A DNA stretch of 64,000 bases from Flavonifractor sp. An92. GTDB lineage: Bacteria; Bacillota; Clostridia; Oscillospirales; Oscillospiraceae. Of this stretch, positions 18,528 to 29,053 are shown piece after piece (position 1 is the first letter of the stretch; every line of letters begins with the position of its first letter). A model generated the notes under the pieces. That model did not search any database. It was not told where the DNA came from and saw nothing but the letters and a program-made list of their open reading frames with translations. The stretch covers positions 62,001-126,000 of the forward strand of contig NZ_NFGZ01000003.1 in the NCBI RefSeq assembly GCF_002159175.1, given 5' to 3'. Made by a program: the position numbers and the translations under genes.

Positions 18528-20183
18528 TTGGATATATATGATATTCGCACTGCTCTTCACTCCGGTAAGAGCATCTATGACCTTCCCCTTAGAGTGACCT
18601 ATTATGCCCGGGTATCCACGGATAAGGATGAGCAGATCCACTCCTTGACGGCTCAGGTACGGTATTATACGGAGTATATCCAGCGTAATCCCCAGTGGGT
18701 ATTCGTCGAAGGCTATGTGGACGAGGGAATCAGCGGTACGACGGTTGGGAAGCGTGAGAACTTTCTGAAGATGGTGCAGGACGCGGAAGCGGGGCACTTT
18801 GATTTCATTCTGACGAAAGAGATCTCCCGTTTTTCCCGCAATACCCTGGACAGCATCAAGTATACCCAGGACTTGCTGCGCTTCGGCGTTGGGGTGCTGT
18901 TTGAGTCGGACAATATCAATACCCTCATGCCGGACGCAGAGCTGCGGCTGACCATCATGTCCTCTATCGCCCAGGACGAGGTACGCAAGATCTCCGAGCG
19001 GGTGAAGTTCGGCTTCAAGCGGGCCATCGAAAATGGCGTTGTACTGGGGAATAACAAGATCTGGGGCTATGAGAAGAGAGACGGTCGTCTGGTCATCCAA
19101 GAAGAGGAGGCCGAGATGGTACGTACCATCTTCAACCTCTATGCCAATGAGCGGGTGGGAATCCGCGGTATCGCGCAACACCTTGCCAGTATGGGCTATA
19201 AAAATACCCGTGGAAACGATTTCTCATTCAGCACGATTCGCGGCATCCTGTCCAATCCCAAATATAAGGGATATTACTGCGGCAGAAAGAGCAGCAAGCT
19301 GGATTATCGCACCAAGGACATCAAGGTCTTTGATCCGGAGGATTGGGTCCTATACAAGGATGAGAGCGGACAGGTCGTGCCTGCCATTGTCTCGGAGGAG
19401 CTTTGGGACAAGGCCAACCGGATTTTGGAAAAGCGTTCTGTGAAGCAGAGCGAAGACGGCAAAACAAGCTATCAAAACCGCTACCCGTACAGCGGGAAAA
19501 TCATCTGCGGCGTCCACAAGCAGCCCTATTACCGCTCGCTCTACCGATATAAGAGTGGCAATAAGGAGGTTTGGCAGTGCCAGGAGTACAGCCGAAAGGG
19601 GAGAGCGGGATGCTCGTCTCCCGTCCTCTATACGTCTGAGCTGGATGCAATCATGCGTCAGGTGCTGGAGGAACTGTCGCTCAACAAGGCGGAGATCATT
19701 CAGGACCTGCTTCGCCTTTATACCTCAATCGGAAATGGGAGCAATGTCGAAGAGGAGATCGGCAGATGTAAGGGCAATATCGAAGCGATCTTAAAACGGA
19801 AGGACAAGCTTCTCGATTTGAGTATCGACGGAAAAATCGCTGATGATGAATTTGCCCGGCGCAACGATCGCTTCAATGACGAAATTCAGCGTCTGAGACA
19901 GCGGCTGGATACACTGGAGCAGGAGCGGAGCAAGAATCGGGAGATGCTTCAGTCGATTGACACGCTGCGGCAGGCGATCACCCGAGATCTGGACTTTACC
20001 GACGGTTTTTCCATCGGTGTGATTGATAGCCTTCTGGATCGCATTGAAGTACACCCCCAGGACGGGGAAAAGAAGTCAGAGATCCATGTTTCCGTCTACC
20101 TGAATGTCATCTCTGAGGAGGAGCAGTTCACCATCCGGCGAGGGCGCGGAAAAACTTCGGTTTGTACCAGACAACACACATGA
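18528..20183 (+). CDS. Large serine recombinase (integrase/transposase family)
   Basis: A 551-residue site-specific recombinase. The N-terminal resolvase domain has the nucleophile at S30 in YARVSTD, with the family arginine two residues earlier. The DNA-binding Recombinase domain follows (WGYEKRDGR to about 275), then a zinc-ribbon with Cys/His pairs (IICGVH, WQCQEY, GCSS) and a long coiled coil (about 395-490), the part that controls synapsis in this family. TTG 18528 is chosen because GAGGAGGGG lies 6-7 bases upstream; ATG 18495 has a poorly spaced RBS. Such enzymes integrate and excise mobile elements, and here the stop codon overlaps the spoIVA fragment. Codon use is less GC-rich than in neighbouring genes, a sign of transfer. 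Confidence 0.92.
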   Translation: MDIYDIRTALHSGKSIYDLPLRVTYYARVSTDKDEQIHSLTAQVRYYTEYIQRNPQWVFVEGYVDEGISGTTVGKRENFLKMVQDAEAGHFDFILTKEISRFSRNTLDSIKYTQDLLRFGVGVLFESDNINTLMPDAELRLTIMSSIAQDEVRKISERVKFGFKRAIENGVVLGNNKIWGYEKRDGRLVIQEEEAEMVRTIFNLYANERVGIRGIAQHLASMGYKNTRGNDFSFSTIRGILSNPKYKGYYCGRKSSKLDYRTKDIKVFDPEDWVLYKDESGQVVPAIVSEELWDKANRILEKRSVKQSEDGKTSYQNRYPYSGKIICGVHKQPYYRSLYRYKSGNKEVWQCQEYSRKGRAGCSSPVLYTSELDAIMRQVLEELSLNKAEIIQDLLRLYTSIGNGSNVEEEIGRCKGNIEAILKRKDKLLDLSIDGKIADDEFARRNDRFNDEIQRLRQRLDTLEQERSKNREMLQSIDTLRQAITRDLDFTDGFSIGVIDSLLDRIEVHPQDGEKKSEIHVSVYLNVISEEEQFTIRRGRGKTSVCTRQHT

Positions 20184-20455
20184 TCCGGGCCGATATTGAG
20201 ACCGAGGTGGCCCCCATCGTGGGCAGCGAGAAGCAGAGCGAGGAGATGGTGCGCTATCTCCTCCAGGAGTTCGAGGGGGACACCAAGGCCATCTGGCAGT
20301 CCAATATTTTCGGCAAGTCCTTCCACGAGCTGGTCAGCGAGGACCTGAACACCAAGCTGCGCCGCATGCCCGACGATGCCCGCACCAAGCTCCAGGAGAC
20401 CCTCCAGCGCATCCTCAACGAGGGCTCCGGCGGGCTCATCTGCATCCTCTTATAA
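20178..20455 (+). pseudogene. spoIVA: 3' fragment of spoIVA, spore coat/cortex morphogenetic ATPase
   Basis: From HMIRADIETEVAPIVGSEK onward the frame matches the C-terminal domain of SpoIVA to its characteristic end, EGSGGLICILL. This is about 91 of about 490 residues. SpoIVA is the ATPase that polymerises on the forespore surface as the coat basement layer; the C-terminal domain is needed for membrane localisation and SpoVM contact. The N-terminal GTPase-like part is absent: homology starts at the recombinase stop codon and no other spoIVA sequence was found in the window. An ATG at 20180 could start a short product but no RBS is evident. I read it as the host side of a recombination junction. 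Confidence 0.85.
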
Positions 20456-20458
20456 AAG

Positions 20459-20502
20459 AAAAGAGCCGCTCTCCCGTTGTCCGGGAGGGCGGCTCTTGTT
20501 GT
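20459..20502. terminator. Bidirectional terminator between spoIVA fragment and crp-like gene
   Basis: AAGAGCCGCTCTCCCG pairs with CGGGAGGGCGGCTCTT around a five-base loop, between convergent genes. Confidence 0.88.
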
Positions 20503-21116
20503 CAGCGTTCCTCTTCACACAGGTTTTCCAGGGCCTTGCGGTCCAGCAGCTCCACCGAGCGGTAGCCGGTGCGCAGCCAGCCGTTGTGGGCGAAACGACT
20601 GAGCACCCGGCTCACCGTCACCCGGCTCACCCCCACCGACGCGCCGATGTCCTCATGGGTGCAGGGGATGGCGCCGTCCTCGCCGGGGGTGAGGGAGAGA
20701 AGGTGCCGTGCCACCCGCTGGTCGGCCTGGAGGAAAGCCCCGTCCACATGGCCGGAGAGGAGGCGCACCCGCCGGGCCAGGTTCTCCAGCATGGCGATGG
20801 CCAGCTCCGGGTGGAGGCGGAACACCTGTGCCAGCCGGGCGTGGTCCACCTCCACCAGCTCGCATTTCGTCACCGCCACCGCCGAGGACATCCGGGGCTG
20901 TTTATCGAAGAAGGCGGCTTCTCCGATCAGCTCCCCTGCCCGCAGGAGAGTGAGGGTCCGCTCCTCGCCGCTCTCGGCGCTGAGGAAGCACTTCACCGTC
21001 CCGGACACGATGTAGTAGAAGCGGTCGGCCTGGGTGTCCTGGAGGTAGATGAACTGGCCCGGGGCATAGTGCAGTACCGGCTGGCCCTCGGCCAGGGGAG
21101 TCCAGGTGTCGTTCAT
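20502..21116 (-). CDS. Crp/Fnr-family transcriptional regulator
   Basis: A 204-residue regulator. The N-terminal cyclic-nucleotide-binding-type beta barrel (about 15-125) includes GELIGEAAFFDKQPR. The C-terminal winged helix (about 145-200) has the recognition helix SVGVSRVTVSRVLSRF. No cluster-binding cysteine set of Fnr type is present, so an iron-sulfur sensor is unlikely. The ligand and regulon are unknown. The ATG overlaps the upstream NUDIX stop by 4 bases, so the two are one operon. Confidence 0.88.
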   Translation of the reverse strand: MNDTWTPLAEGQPVLHYAPGQFIYLQDTQADRFYYIVSGTVKCFLSAESGEERTLTLLRAGELIGEAAFFDKQPRMSSAVAVTKCELVEVDHARLAQVFRLHPELAIAMLENLARRVRLLSGHVDGAFLQADQRVARHLLSLTPGEDGAIPCTHEDIGASVGVSRVTVSRVLSRFAHNGWLRTGYRSVELLDRKALENLCEEER

Positions 21117-21613
21117 AGCGTTCCTCCTTCCAGACAGGGGGTGAGCCGCCCCCGCAAACCGGGCACAAAGTCGCTGGATGCCACCAGTTCCACCAACTCC
21201 TCCCGGCTGAGCCAGCGGTACGCGATTGTCTCTCCGGCCTGGAGGTGCACGGCGTCCTTGGGGCGGTCGGTCACGCAGAGAAAGCCGCCGTAGAGGGCGT
21301 GTTTTTCCTCACTGCGTACCTGGTAGAGCGGGGAGAGGGCATCGGCCTCGATGCCGGTCTCCTCCCACAGCTCCCGCCGGGCCCCCTCCAGGAGGTGCTC
21401 ACCCTTGCACACGCTGCCCCCCGCGCCGGCCTGCCACAGCCCCGGGGCGTTGGGCAGATCCTCGCAGCGGCGGGTGACCAGGTAGGTCCCGTCGGTGTGG
21501 CGCACCACCACATCCGCCACCAGGTGATAGAGCCCCTCCGGGATGGGCTCTCCCCGCACCAGGTCCACCCCGGTCTGATTCCACTGCCCGTCGTATCCGT
21601 CCCAAAGCTCCAT
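21113..21613 (-). CDS. NUDIX hydrolase
   Basis: A 166-residue protein. The NUDIX box is visible as [20 protein letters not shown] followed by ETGIEA, with the GX5EX7REUXEEXGU spacing that places the metal-binding glutamates. The family hydrolyses nucleoside diphosphates linked to another group; the exact substrate is not predictable, though the N-terminus ([17 protein letters not shown]) resembles Idi/YfcD-like subgroups. The ATG at 21613 follows GAAGGAGG by 7 bases. Confidence 0.85.
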   Translation of the reverse strand: MELWDGYDGQWNQTGVDLVRGEPIPEGLYHLVADVVVRHTDGTYLVTRRCEDLPNAPGLWQAGAGGSVCKGEHLLEGARRELWEETGIEADALSPLYQVRSEEKHALYGGFLCVTDRPKDAVHLQAGETIAYRWLSREELVELVASSDFVPGLRGRLTPCLEGGTL

Positions 21614-21641
21614 GGCGCATCCTCCTTCCGGCTTTTTCAGC

Positions 21642-21671
21642 ATTGTATCATAGTTTACATTCTTTTGGCAA
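21642..21671 (-). promoter_or_regulatory. Promoter of the NUDIX-crp operon
   Basis: Minus-strand TTGCCA (21666-21671) and TACAAT (21642-21647), 18-base spacer. No equally convincing promoter for leuC could be picked in the same interval. Confidence 0.7.
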
Positions 21672-21732
21672 GGGTTCTGGCATAATAGGAGCTACCATGA
21701 CAGCACAAGTGAACACGAGGAGGAATATCACG

Positions 21733-22992
21733 ATGGGAATGACCATGACCCAGAAGATCCTGGCCCGCTGCGCCGGCAAAGACCGGGTAGAGGTGGGCGA
21801 GCTCATCGAGGGCAAGCTGGACCTGGTGCTGGGCAACGACATCACCACCCCGGTGGCCATCACCGAGTTTAACAAGGCTGGACTGACCCAGGTGTTCGAC
21901 AAGGACAAGATCGCCATTGTCCTGGACCACTCCACCCCCTGTAAGGATATCAAATCCGCGCAGCTCTGCGCCCAGGCGCGGGAGTTTGCCCAGCGGTTCG
22001 ACATCACCCACTTCTATGATGTGGGCTGCATGGGCGTGGAGCACGCCCTCCTGCCCGAAAAGGGCCTGACCGCCCCCGGCGAGGTCATCATCGGCGCCGA
22101 CTCCCATACCTGTACTTACGGCGCGCTGGGCGCCTTCTCCACCGGCGTGGGCTCCACCGACATGGCCGCCGGCATGGCCACGGGCCTGGCCTGGTTCAAG
22201 GTCCCCGCCGCCATCAAGGTCACCCTCACCGGCAAACTGGCCCCCTTTGTGAGCGGTAAGGACATCGTGCTCCACCTCATCGGCACCATCGGCGTGGACG
22301 GCGCGCTGTACCAGTCCCTGGAGTTCGCCGGGGACGGCGTGGCGCAGCTCACCATGGACGACCGCTTCACCATCTCCAACATGGCCATTGAGGCCGGTGC
22401 CAAGAACGGCATCTTCCCAGTGGACGACGTGACCCGGGCCTACCTCGACGGCCGGGTGGACCGCCCCTGGCAGGCCGTGGAGCCCGACCCCGACGCCGAG
22501 TACACCCGCGAGGTGGTCATTGACCTGAGTACCCTCCGGCCCACTGTGGCGCTGCCCCACCTGCCCTCCAACACCCGCACCGTGGACCAGGTGGCCGGCA
22601 CTCCCATCCAGCAGGTGGTGATCGGCTCCTGCACCAACGGACGCCTGAAGGACCTGCAGGAGGCCGCCGCCATCCTCAAGGGCCGCAAGGTGGCCAAGGG
22701 CGTACGCTGCATCGTGCTGCCCGCCACCCAGCAGATCATGCTGGACGCCATGGCCCAGGGCCTGGTGCAGATCTTCATCGAGGCCGGCTGCGCCGTCTCC
22801 ACCCCCACCTGCGGCCCTTGCCTGGGCGGACATATGGGCGTGCTCTCCAACGGGGAGCGGGCCATCTCCACCACCAACCGCAACTTCGTGGGCCGCATGG
22901 GTCCCACCGATTCCGAGATCATCCTGGCCAGCCCCGCCGTGGCCGCGGCTTCCGCCGTCACCGGCGTGGTCACCGACCCGGCCAGCCTGTAA
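21733..22992 (+). CDS. leuC: 3-isopropylmalate dehydratase large subunit
   Basis: A 419-residue subunit of the HacA/LeuC (bacterial/archaeal short) type. With LeuD it isomerises 2-isopropylmalate to 3-isopropylmalate in leucine synthesis, using a 4Fe-4S cluster. Cluster cysteines lie in GSCTNGR and CGPCLGG. ATG 21733 follows GAGGAGG. It opens a leuCDB operon; no leuA is present in the window. No T-box leader is visible in the short 5' region. Confidence 0.95.
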   Translation: MGMTMTQKILARCAGKDRVEVGELIEGKLDLVLGNDITTPVAITEFNKAGLTQVFDKDKIAIVLDHSTPCKDIKSAQLCAQAREFAQRFDITHFYDVGCMGVEHALLPEKGLTAPGEVIIGADSHTCTYGALGAFSTGVGSTDMAAGMATGLAWFKVPAAIKVTLTGKLAPFVSGKDIVLHLIGTIGVDGALYQSLEFAGDGVAQLTMDDRFTISNMAIEAGAKNGIFPVDDVTRAYLDGRVDRPWQAVEPDPDAEYTREVVIDLSTLRPTVALPHLPSNTRTVDQVAGTPIQQVVIGSCTNGRLKDLQEAAAILKGRKVAKGVRCIVLPATQQIMLDAMAQGLVQIFIEAGCAVSTPTCGPCLGGHMGVLSNGERAISTTNRNFVGRMGPTDSEIILASPAVAAASAVTGVVTDPASL

Positions 22993-23013
22993 TGGAAAGG
23001 AGCACGCTTCGAC

Positions 23014-23499
23014 ATGAAGGTCTATAAATACGGCGACAACGTGGATACCGACGTCATCATCCCCGCCCGCCACCTGAACAACCCCGACCCTAAGGCCCTG
23101 GCCTCCCACTGCATGGAGGACATCGACGCCAACTTCGCCTCCACCGTGGAGACCGGCGACATCGTAGTGGCGGGCGCCAACTTCGGCTGTGGCTCCTCCC
23201 GGGAGCACGCCCCCCTGGCCCTGAAGTCCTGCGGCGTGCAGTGCGTCATCGCCAAGAGCTTCGCCCGCATCTTCTACCGCAACGCCATCAACATCGGTTT
23301 CCCCATCCTGGAGTGCCCCGAGGCCGCCGAGGAGATCGTCCCCGGCGACACCCTGAGCGTGGACTTTGCCAAGGGCACCATCACCGCTGAGACCTCCGGC
23401 AAGACCTACCAGGCCGCGCCGTTCCCCGCCTTTGTGGACGGCATCATCCAGCACGGCGGCCTCCTCAATTCTCTGAAAGCGAGAGGTGTGGCGAAATGA
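23014..23499 (+). CDS. leuD: 3-isopropylmalate dehydratase small subunit
   Basis: A 161-residue swivel-domain partner of LeuC. It begins with [19 protein letters not shown] and has the substrate-binding [14 protein letters not shown]. The short length is that of the LeuD/HacB subgroup that pairs with the 420-residue LeuC type seen next door. It overlaps leuB by 4 bases. Confidence 0.95.
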   Translation: MKVYKYGDNVDTDVIIPARHLNNPDPKALASHCMEDIDANFASTVETGDIVVAGANFGCGSSREHAPLALKSCGVQCVIAKSFARIFYRNAINIGFPILECPEAAEEIVPGDTLSVDFAKGTITAETSGKTYQAAPFPAFVDGIIQHGGLLNSLKARGVAK

Positions 23500-24578
23500 A
23501 TTACAAAATCGCTTTGATCCGGGGCGACGGCATTGGCCCCGAGGTGGTCGGGGAGGCCGTGAAGGTCCTCAACGCCGTGGGCGAGAAGTTCGGCCACACC
23601 TTTACCTATGAAGATGTGCTTCTGGGCGGCTGCGCTACCGACGCAGTGGGGAAGAGCTACCCCGACGGCACCGCCGAGAAGTGTAAGGCCTGCGACGCCG
23701 TGCTGCTGGGCGCGGTGGGCGGCCCCAAGTGGGGCAGTGACAAGCCCGCCGAGCAGCGGCCCGAGACCGCGCTGCTGGCCATCCGCAAGGACCTGGGCCT
23801 GTACGCCAACCTGCGCCCCGCCGCCCTGCGCCCGGCCATGGCGGATGCCTGCCCCCTGAAGAAAGAGACCGCCGAGAAGGGCATCGACCTCATGATGGTG
23901 CGGGAGCTCACCGGCGGCATCTACTTCGGCAAGCGGGACAAGTATGAGACCGAGGACCGCGGCCTGGAGGCCACCGATCTGATGGCCTACTCCGAGAAGG
24001 AGATCGAGCGCATCGGCCGCCGGGCCTTTGAGCTGGCCCGCCTGCGCCGGAAGAAGGTCTCCAGCGTGGACAAGGCCAACGTCCTGGAGACCTCCCGCCT
24101 GTGGCGGAGCGTCATGCACCGCCTGGCGGAGGAGTACTCCGACGTGCAGTACGAGGACGTGCTGGTGGACAACTGCGCCATGCAGCTGGTCCGGGACCCC
24201 GGCCAGTTTGACGTGGTGGTCACCGAGAACATGTTCGGCGACATCCTCTCCGACGAGGCCTCCATGGTCACCGGCTCCATCGGCCTGCTGCCCTCTGCCT
24301 CCATCGGCGACACCGCCCCCGGCCTCTATGAGCCCATCCACGGCTCCGCCCCCGACATCGCCGGGCAGGACAAGGCCAACCCCATCGCCACCATCCTGTC
24401 GGTGGCCATGATGTTCCGCTATTCCTTCCAGCTCCCCGCCGAGGCCGACGCAGTGGAGCAGGCCGTGGACGCCGTCCTGGCCGACGGCTGGCGCACCGCC
24501 GATATTGCCGAGCCGGGCGTCACCCCCATCGGCACCAAGCAGATGGGCGACCTCATCTGCGCCAAGATCAAGGGCTGA
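23496..24578 (+). CDS. leuB: 3-isopropylmalate dehydrogenase
   Basis: A 360-residue NAD-dependent beta-decarboxylating dehydrogenase that makes 2-oxoisocaproate from 3-isopropylmalate. Family landmarks are [11 protein letters not shown] at the N-terminus, the substrate loop [10 protein letters not shown], and the signature [13 protein letters not shown] with metal-binding aspartates. It is the last gene of the leuCDB operon. Confidence 0.96.
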   Translation: MNYKIALIRGDGIGPEVVGEAVKVLNAVGEKFGHTFTYEDVLLGGCATDAVGKSYPDGTAEKCKACDAVLLGAVGGPKWGSDKPAEQRPETALLAIRKDLGLYANLRPAALRPAMADACPLKKETAEKGIDLMMVRELTGGIYFGKRDKYETEDRGLEATDLMAYSEKEIERIGRRAFELARLRRKKVSSVDKANVLETSRLWRSVMHRLAEEYSDVQYEDVLVDNCAMQLVRDPGQFDVVVTENMFGDILSDEASMVTGSIGLLPSASIGDTAPGLYEPIHGSAPDIAGQDKANPIATILSVAMMFRYSFQLPAEADAVEQAVDAVLADGWRTADIAEPGVTPIGTKQMGDLICAKIKG

Positions 24579-24585
24579 TCCCCGC

Positions 24586-24614
24586 TTGCCAGCGGGCGGG
24601 AAGTTTGATACAAT
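24586..24614 (+). promoter_or_regulatory. Promoter of coaX
   Basis: TTGCCA (24586-24591) and TACAAT (24609-24614), 17-base spacer, immediately after the leuB stop. Confidence 0.8.
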
Positions 24615-24652
24615 ATCCCTTGCTGAAAAACGTGAGCAGGGGAGGGGTCTTT

Positions 24653-25444
24653 GTGATCTTGGCCGTGGATATGGGAAATTCCGTCACCACCGTGGGGATG
24701 TTCAGTGAGGAGGGGAAGCTGCGCTTCCGCTCGGAGCTGCCCACCGTCAAGGGTGGGACACAGGACCAGTACGCCATTCAGCTGCTGGACGTGTTCCGGC
24801 TCCACCGCTGCAGCGCGGAGGACGTCACCGGGGCCATTCTCTCCAGCGTGGTGCCGCCTGCCACCGCCGCGCTGTGCGGCGCGGTGCGCTTCCTCACCGG
24901 GAAGGCCCCCATGGTCATGGGCCCCGGCGTGCGCACCGGTCTGAATATCAAATCGGACCTCCACGCCCAGCTGGGCAGCGACATCGTGGCCTTCTCCATC
25001 GCCGCAGCGGAGCACTACCCCAGCCCCCTCATCGTCATCGACATGGGCACCGCCGTGACCATGTCCCTCCTGCGGGGGAACGTGTACGAGGGCTGCATCA
25101 TCATGCCGGGGGTGTGCCTGTCGGTGGAGGCCCTGTCCCAGGAGGCCGCCGAGCTGCCCCACATCTCCATCCAGGCGCCCGCCGCCCTGCTGGGCCACAA
25201 CACCGTGGACGCCATGCGCTCCGGGGTGGTGTACGGCAGCGCCAGCATGATCGACGGCATGATCGACCGGGTGGAGGAGGTCAACGGCGGACCTGTGGCG
25301 GCCGTGGTGGCCACCGGCTCCAACGCGCCGGAGGTACTGCATTACTGCAAGCACACCATCGTCTATGACGCCGACCTCATTCTCCACGGACTCTACCTCA
25401 TCTATCGCAAGAACACCGCCCCGCGGCAGCGGAAAGGCTCCTGA
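24653..25444 (+). CDS. coaX: Type III pantothenate kinase
   Basis: A 263-residue kinase that phosphorylates pantothenate in the first step of coenzyme A synthesis. The N-terminal phosphate loop DMGNSVTTVG and the later VIDMGTAVTMS, both ASKHA-fold signatures, define CoaX; type III enzymes need a monovalent cation and are not feedback-inhibited by CoA. GTG 24653 is chosen because GGGGAGGGG lies about 6 bases upstream. Single-gene unit with its own promoter and terminator. Confidence 0.93.
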   Translation: MILAVDMGNSVTTVGMFSEEGKLRFRSELPTVKGGTQDQYAIQLLDVFRLHRCSAEDVTGAILSSVVPPATAALCGAVRFLTGKAPMVMGPGVRTGLNIKSDLHAQLGSDIVAFSIAAAEHYPSPLIVIDMGTAVTMSLLRGNVYEGCIIMPGVCLSVEALSQEAAELPHISIQAPAALLGHNTVDAMRSGVVYGSASMIDGMIDRVEEVNGGPVAAVVATGSNAPEVLHYCKHTIVYDADLILHGLYLIYRKNTAPRQRKGS

Positions 25445-25459
25445 ATTGCAGCATCTTGA

Positions 25460-25512
25460 TTCGGGGGTTCCTGCGTTTTGTGGAAAAAGCACAGGAACCC
25501 CCGAAAATTTTG
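25460..25512 (+). terminator. Terminator of coaX
   Basis: TTCGGGGGTTCCTG and its exact complement, separated by an 18-base loop, followed by AATTTT. The rest of the gap to 25,644 holds the next promoter and leader; nothing else seen. Confidence 0.85.
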
Positions 25513-25572
25513 CGCTTTTTCCGGGCTGATTGGTCAAAAGGCGCAAAGATTTGAAAGTTACAAGAAATCATC

Positions 25573-25601
25573 TTGCATTTTCGGTCCGCTGAGCATATAA
25601 T
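25573..25601 (+). promoter_or_regulatory. Promoter of the aminotransferase gene
   Basis: TTGCAT (25573-25578) and TATAAT (25596-25601), 17-base spacer, about 44 bases before the GTG start. Confidence 0.85.
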
Positions 25602-25644
25602 AGTGCGTACCGAAACTGTTGTTTGTGTTTGGAGGAGATTCATC

Positions 25645-26835
<1,191 letters not shown>

Positions 26836-26874
26836 AGAGAGCCCGGTCTGCGAAATGCAGACCGGGCTCTTTGC
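26836..26874 (+). terminator. Terminator of the aminotransferase gene
   Basis: AGAGCCCGGTCTGC with its exact complement and a five-base loop, then TTT. Confidence 0.85.
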
Positions 26875-26881
26875 ATGCAGG

Positions 26882-26929
26882 GAAAAAGGGAAGCGGGCCG
26901 CGGAGAAGGATTCTCTCCGCGGCCCGCTT
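26882..26929 (-). terminator. Terminator of the PTS operon
   Basis: Sixteen-base stem AAGCGGGCCGCGGAGA with exact complement. On the minus strand it is followed by a T run (26,883-26,887). Confidence 0.85.
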
Positions 26930-26971
26930 GACGTGTCAGGCCTTGGGCCCCGGCCGGACACGAGATAGGTT

Positions 26972-28414
26972 TTAGTGGACCAGCTTCTTGAATTCGTCGG
27001 CCACGAACTGGACCTTGGGCCCGATGATGACCTGAACACTGGTCTTGCCCGGGCGGACCACACCGGCGGCGCCGGCGGCCTTGATCTTCTTCTCATCCAC
27101 CAGCAGGCGGTCCTTGACCTCCAGGCGCAGGCGGGTGATGCAGTTGTCCACGTTGGTAACGTTGGCAGCGCCGCCCACGCCCTCCAGGATGGCCTTGGCC
27201 ATAGCGGCGTAGTCGCTGCTGCCCAGCTCGATGTTCATCTCGGCGCTGTTGTCGTCGTCCTCACGGCCGGGAGTCTTGAAGTTGAAGGCGGTGATGAGGG
27301 CACGGAACACCACATAGTAGATGACAAAGAAAGCCACACCGATGGGAATCAAGAGGATGGGATTCAGGGCGAAGGGGGCCTTGAAGGACAGGAACCAATC
27401 CACGAAACCGGCGCTGAACTGGAAGCCGGCGCGGACGGGCAGGGCGGCCACGATACCCACGGAGATACCGGTCAGGATGGCGTGGACCACATACAGGGCG
27501 GGAGCCAGGAACATGAAGGAGAACTCCAGGGGCTCGGTAACGCCGGTGAAGAAGGAACACAGAGCGGCGGACATCAGGATGCCGGCGGCGACCTTCTTCT
27601 TGTTGGTCTTGGCGGTGTGGTACATAGCCAGAGCAGCGCCGGGCAGACCGAACATCATCACGGGGAAGAAGCCGGCCTGGTACTGGCCGGTCTGGCCCAG
27701 CACGCCGCCTTCCAGGATGCCCCAGAAACGGTTGATGTCAGAGATATTGGCCACATCGAACCAGAACACGCTGTTGAGGGCGTGGTGCAGTCCGACCGGG
27801 ATGAGCAGGCGGTTGAGGAAGCCGTAGATACCGGCGCCCACAGGGCCCAGGCCCAGGATGGTCTCGCCGACGCCCACCAGGAAGCTGTACACCACGGGCC
27901 AGACGAAGTAGAGGGGGATGCACACGATGAGGGTGGTGACCACGGTCATGATGGGCACGAACCGGCGGCCGGCAAAGAAGCCCAGGAAGTCGGGCATATT
28001 TGCCTTGTAGAACCGGTTGTAGCAGCCGGCGGCGATGAGGCCGCACAGGATGCCGATGAACTGGTTGTTGATCTTGGTAAAAGCGGCGGGGACGGTGGCG
28101 TCAGCACCGAGGATGAGCTGCACCACGCCGGCACCCAGCATGGTCTGGACGGTCAGCCAGGAAATGATGGCCGCCAGAGCAGAGGTGCCCTCCTGGTCCT
28201 TGGACATGCCGATGGCAACGCCCAGGGCGAACAGGATCGCCATGTTGTCGATGAGGATACCGCCGGACTTGATGAGCAGCAGGGCCAGCAAGTTGTTGGC
28301 GCCCCATCCGGAGGGATCAATCCAGTAGCCGATACCCATGAGCAGGCCGCCGATGGGGAGGCACGCCACGGGGAGCATCAGAGATTTGCCCAGTCTTTGG
28401 AAAAATCGCATCAT
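26972..28414 (-). CDS. PTS glucose/N-acetylglucosamine-family permease, IICB
   Basis: A 480-residue fused PTS permease. The IIC membrane domain (about 1-370; begins MMRFFQRLGKSLMLPVACLP, with ten or so membrane segments and the motif GVTEPLEFSFMF) transports the sugar. The C-terminal IIB domain (about 395-480) carries the phosphorylated cysteine C425 in NVDNCITRL. This is the NagE/PtsG family, so glucose, GlcNAc or a related sugar is expected; the sequence does not decide. The IIA partner is encoded separately just upstream, rather than fused as in NagE of enterobacteria. Confidence 0.92.
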   Translation of the reverse strand: MMRFFQRLGKSLMLPVACLPIGGLLMGIGYWIDPSGWGANNLLALLLIKSGGILIDNMAILFALGVAIGMSKDQEGTSALAAIISWLTVQTMLGAGVVQLILGADATVPAAFTKINNQFIGILCGLIAAGCYNRFYKANMPDFLGFFAGRRFVPIMTVVTTLIVCIPLYFVWPVVYSFLVGVGETILGLGPVGAGIYGFLNRLLIPVGLHHALNSVFWFDVANISDINRFWGILEGGVLGQTGQYQAGFFPVMMFGLPGAALAMYHTAKTNKKKVAAGILMSAALCSFFTGVTEPLEFSFMFLAPALYVVHAILTGISVGIVAALPVRAGFQFSAGFVDWFLSFKAPFALNPILLIPIGVAFFVIYYVVFRALITAFNFKTPGREDDDNSAEMNIELGSSDYAAMAKAILEGVGGAANVTNVDNCITRLRLEVKDRLLVDEKKIKAAGAAGVVRPGKTSVQVIIGPKVQFVADEFKKLVH

Positions 28415-28544
28415 AGAAACAAAACTCCTCTCCTATATGAACTTGTCGTTGCGATATGCAGGGACGTCGGGGAGGTGACACACAGTTCCCCGCCCGTCCC
28501 CCAAAGGAGCGCCGGCCCACAGCGCCCCTGTGGTGCCAGGGGGA

Positions 28545-29036
28545 TTACTTCACCAGGCCGATGACCTTGTCGCCCACCGCCACGGCGGCGCCGGTGTAGG
28601 TCTTGACCTCCTTGAAGTTGTCGGAATTGCAGATGACCATGGGGGTGATGGTGTCGAAGCCCTCAGCGGCGATGGCCTCCCGGTCGAACTCGATGAGGAG
28701 CTGACCGGCCTTGACGGAGTCGCCGTTGGCGGCGTGGACGGTGAAGTGCTTGCCGCCCAGGGACACGGTCTCCAGACCCACGTGGATGAGGATCTCAGCG
28801 CCGTTCACGCCGGTCATGCTGACGGCGTGGCCGGTCTCGAACATCATGTCCACGGTGCCGTCGCAGGGGGCGCAGACCTGGTTGCCGGTGGGGCGGATGG
28901 CGATGCCCTTGCCCAGGATCTCCTCACCGAAGGTGGGATCGCTCACCTCGGACACCGGAACGGCCTGGCCGGCCACGGGGGCCTTCAGCTCGATCTCGGA
29001 GGAACCGCCTCCGAACAGCTTATTCAGAAAACCCAT
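28545..29036 (-). CDS. PTS IIA component, glucose family (Crr type)
   Basis: A 163-residue soluble IIA-Glc protein. H85 in EILIHVGLET is the phosphorylated histidine and H70 in FETGHAVS is its conserved partner. It receives phosphate from HPr and passes it to the IIB domain of the neighbouring permease. ATG 29036 follows AAAGGAG by 8 bases; a longer frame upstream lacks an RBS. It lies between the antiterminator gene (17-base gap) and the permease gene (130-base gap with no other recognisable feature). Confidence 0.93.
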   Translation of the reverse strand: MGFLNKLFGGGSSEIELKAPVAGQAVPVSEVSDPTFGEEILGKGIAIRPTGNQVCAPCDGTVDMMFETGHAVSMTGVNGAEILIHVGLETVSLGGKHFTVHAANGDSVKAGQLLIEFDREAIAAEGFDTITPMVICNSDNFKEVKTYTGAAVAVGDKVIGLVK

Positions 29037-29053
29037 ACTTCTCTTTTCTCCTT

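Larger units (their letters stand above)
17505..20183 (+). mobile_element. Candidate integrative element or remnant ending in spoIVA
   Basis: This stretch holds a truncated frame, a GNAT gene, a short protein and a serine recombinase, all less GC-biased than the flanking core genes. The right boundary is set by the recombinase/spoIVA junction at about 20,178-20,184. The left boundary is uncertain; it could extend to about 14.5 kb, where a relative of the short protein occurs. No flanking direct repeat was found by eye. Confidence 0.5.

Noticed and set aside
17505-20455. A complete small skin-like element that excises to restore spoIVA
   Set aside because: The 5' part of spoIVA would have to lie just to the left, but only LRR/BRCT and atp genes are there.
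21672-21732. T-box leader before leuC
   Set aside because: Too short, with no T-box consensus or terminator.
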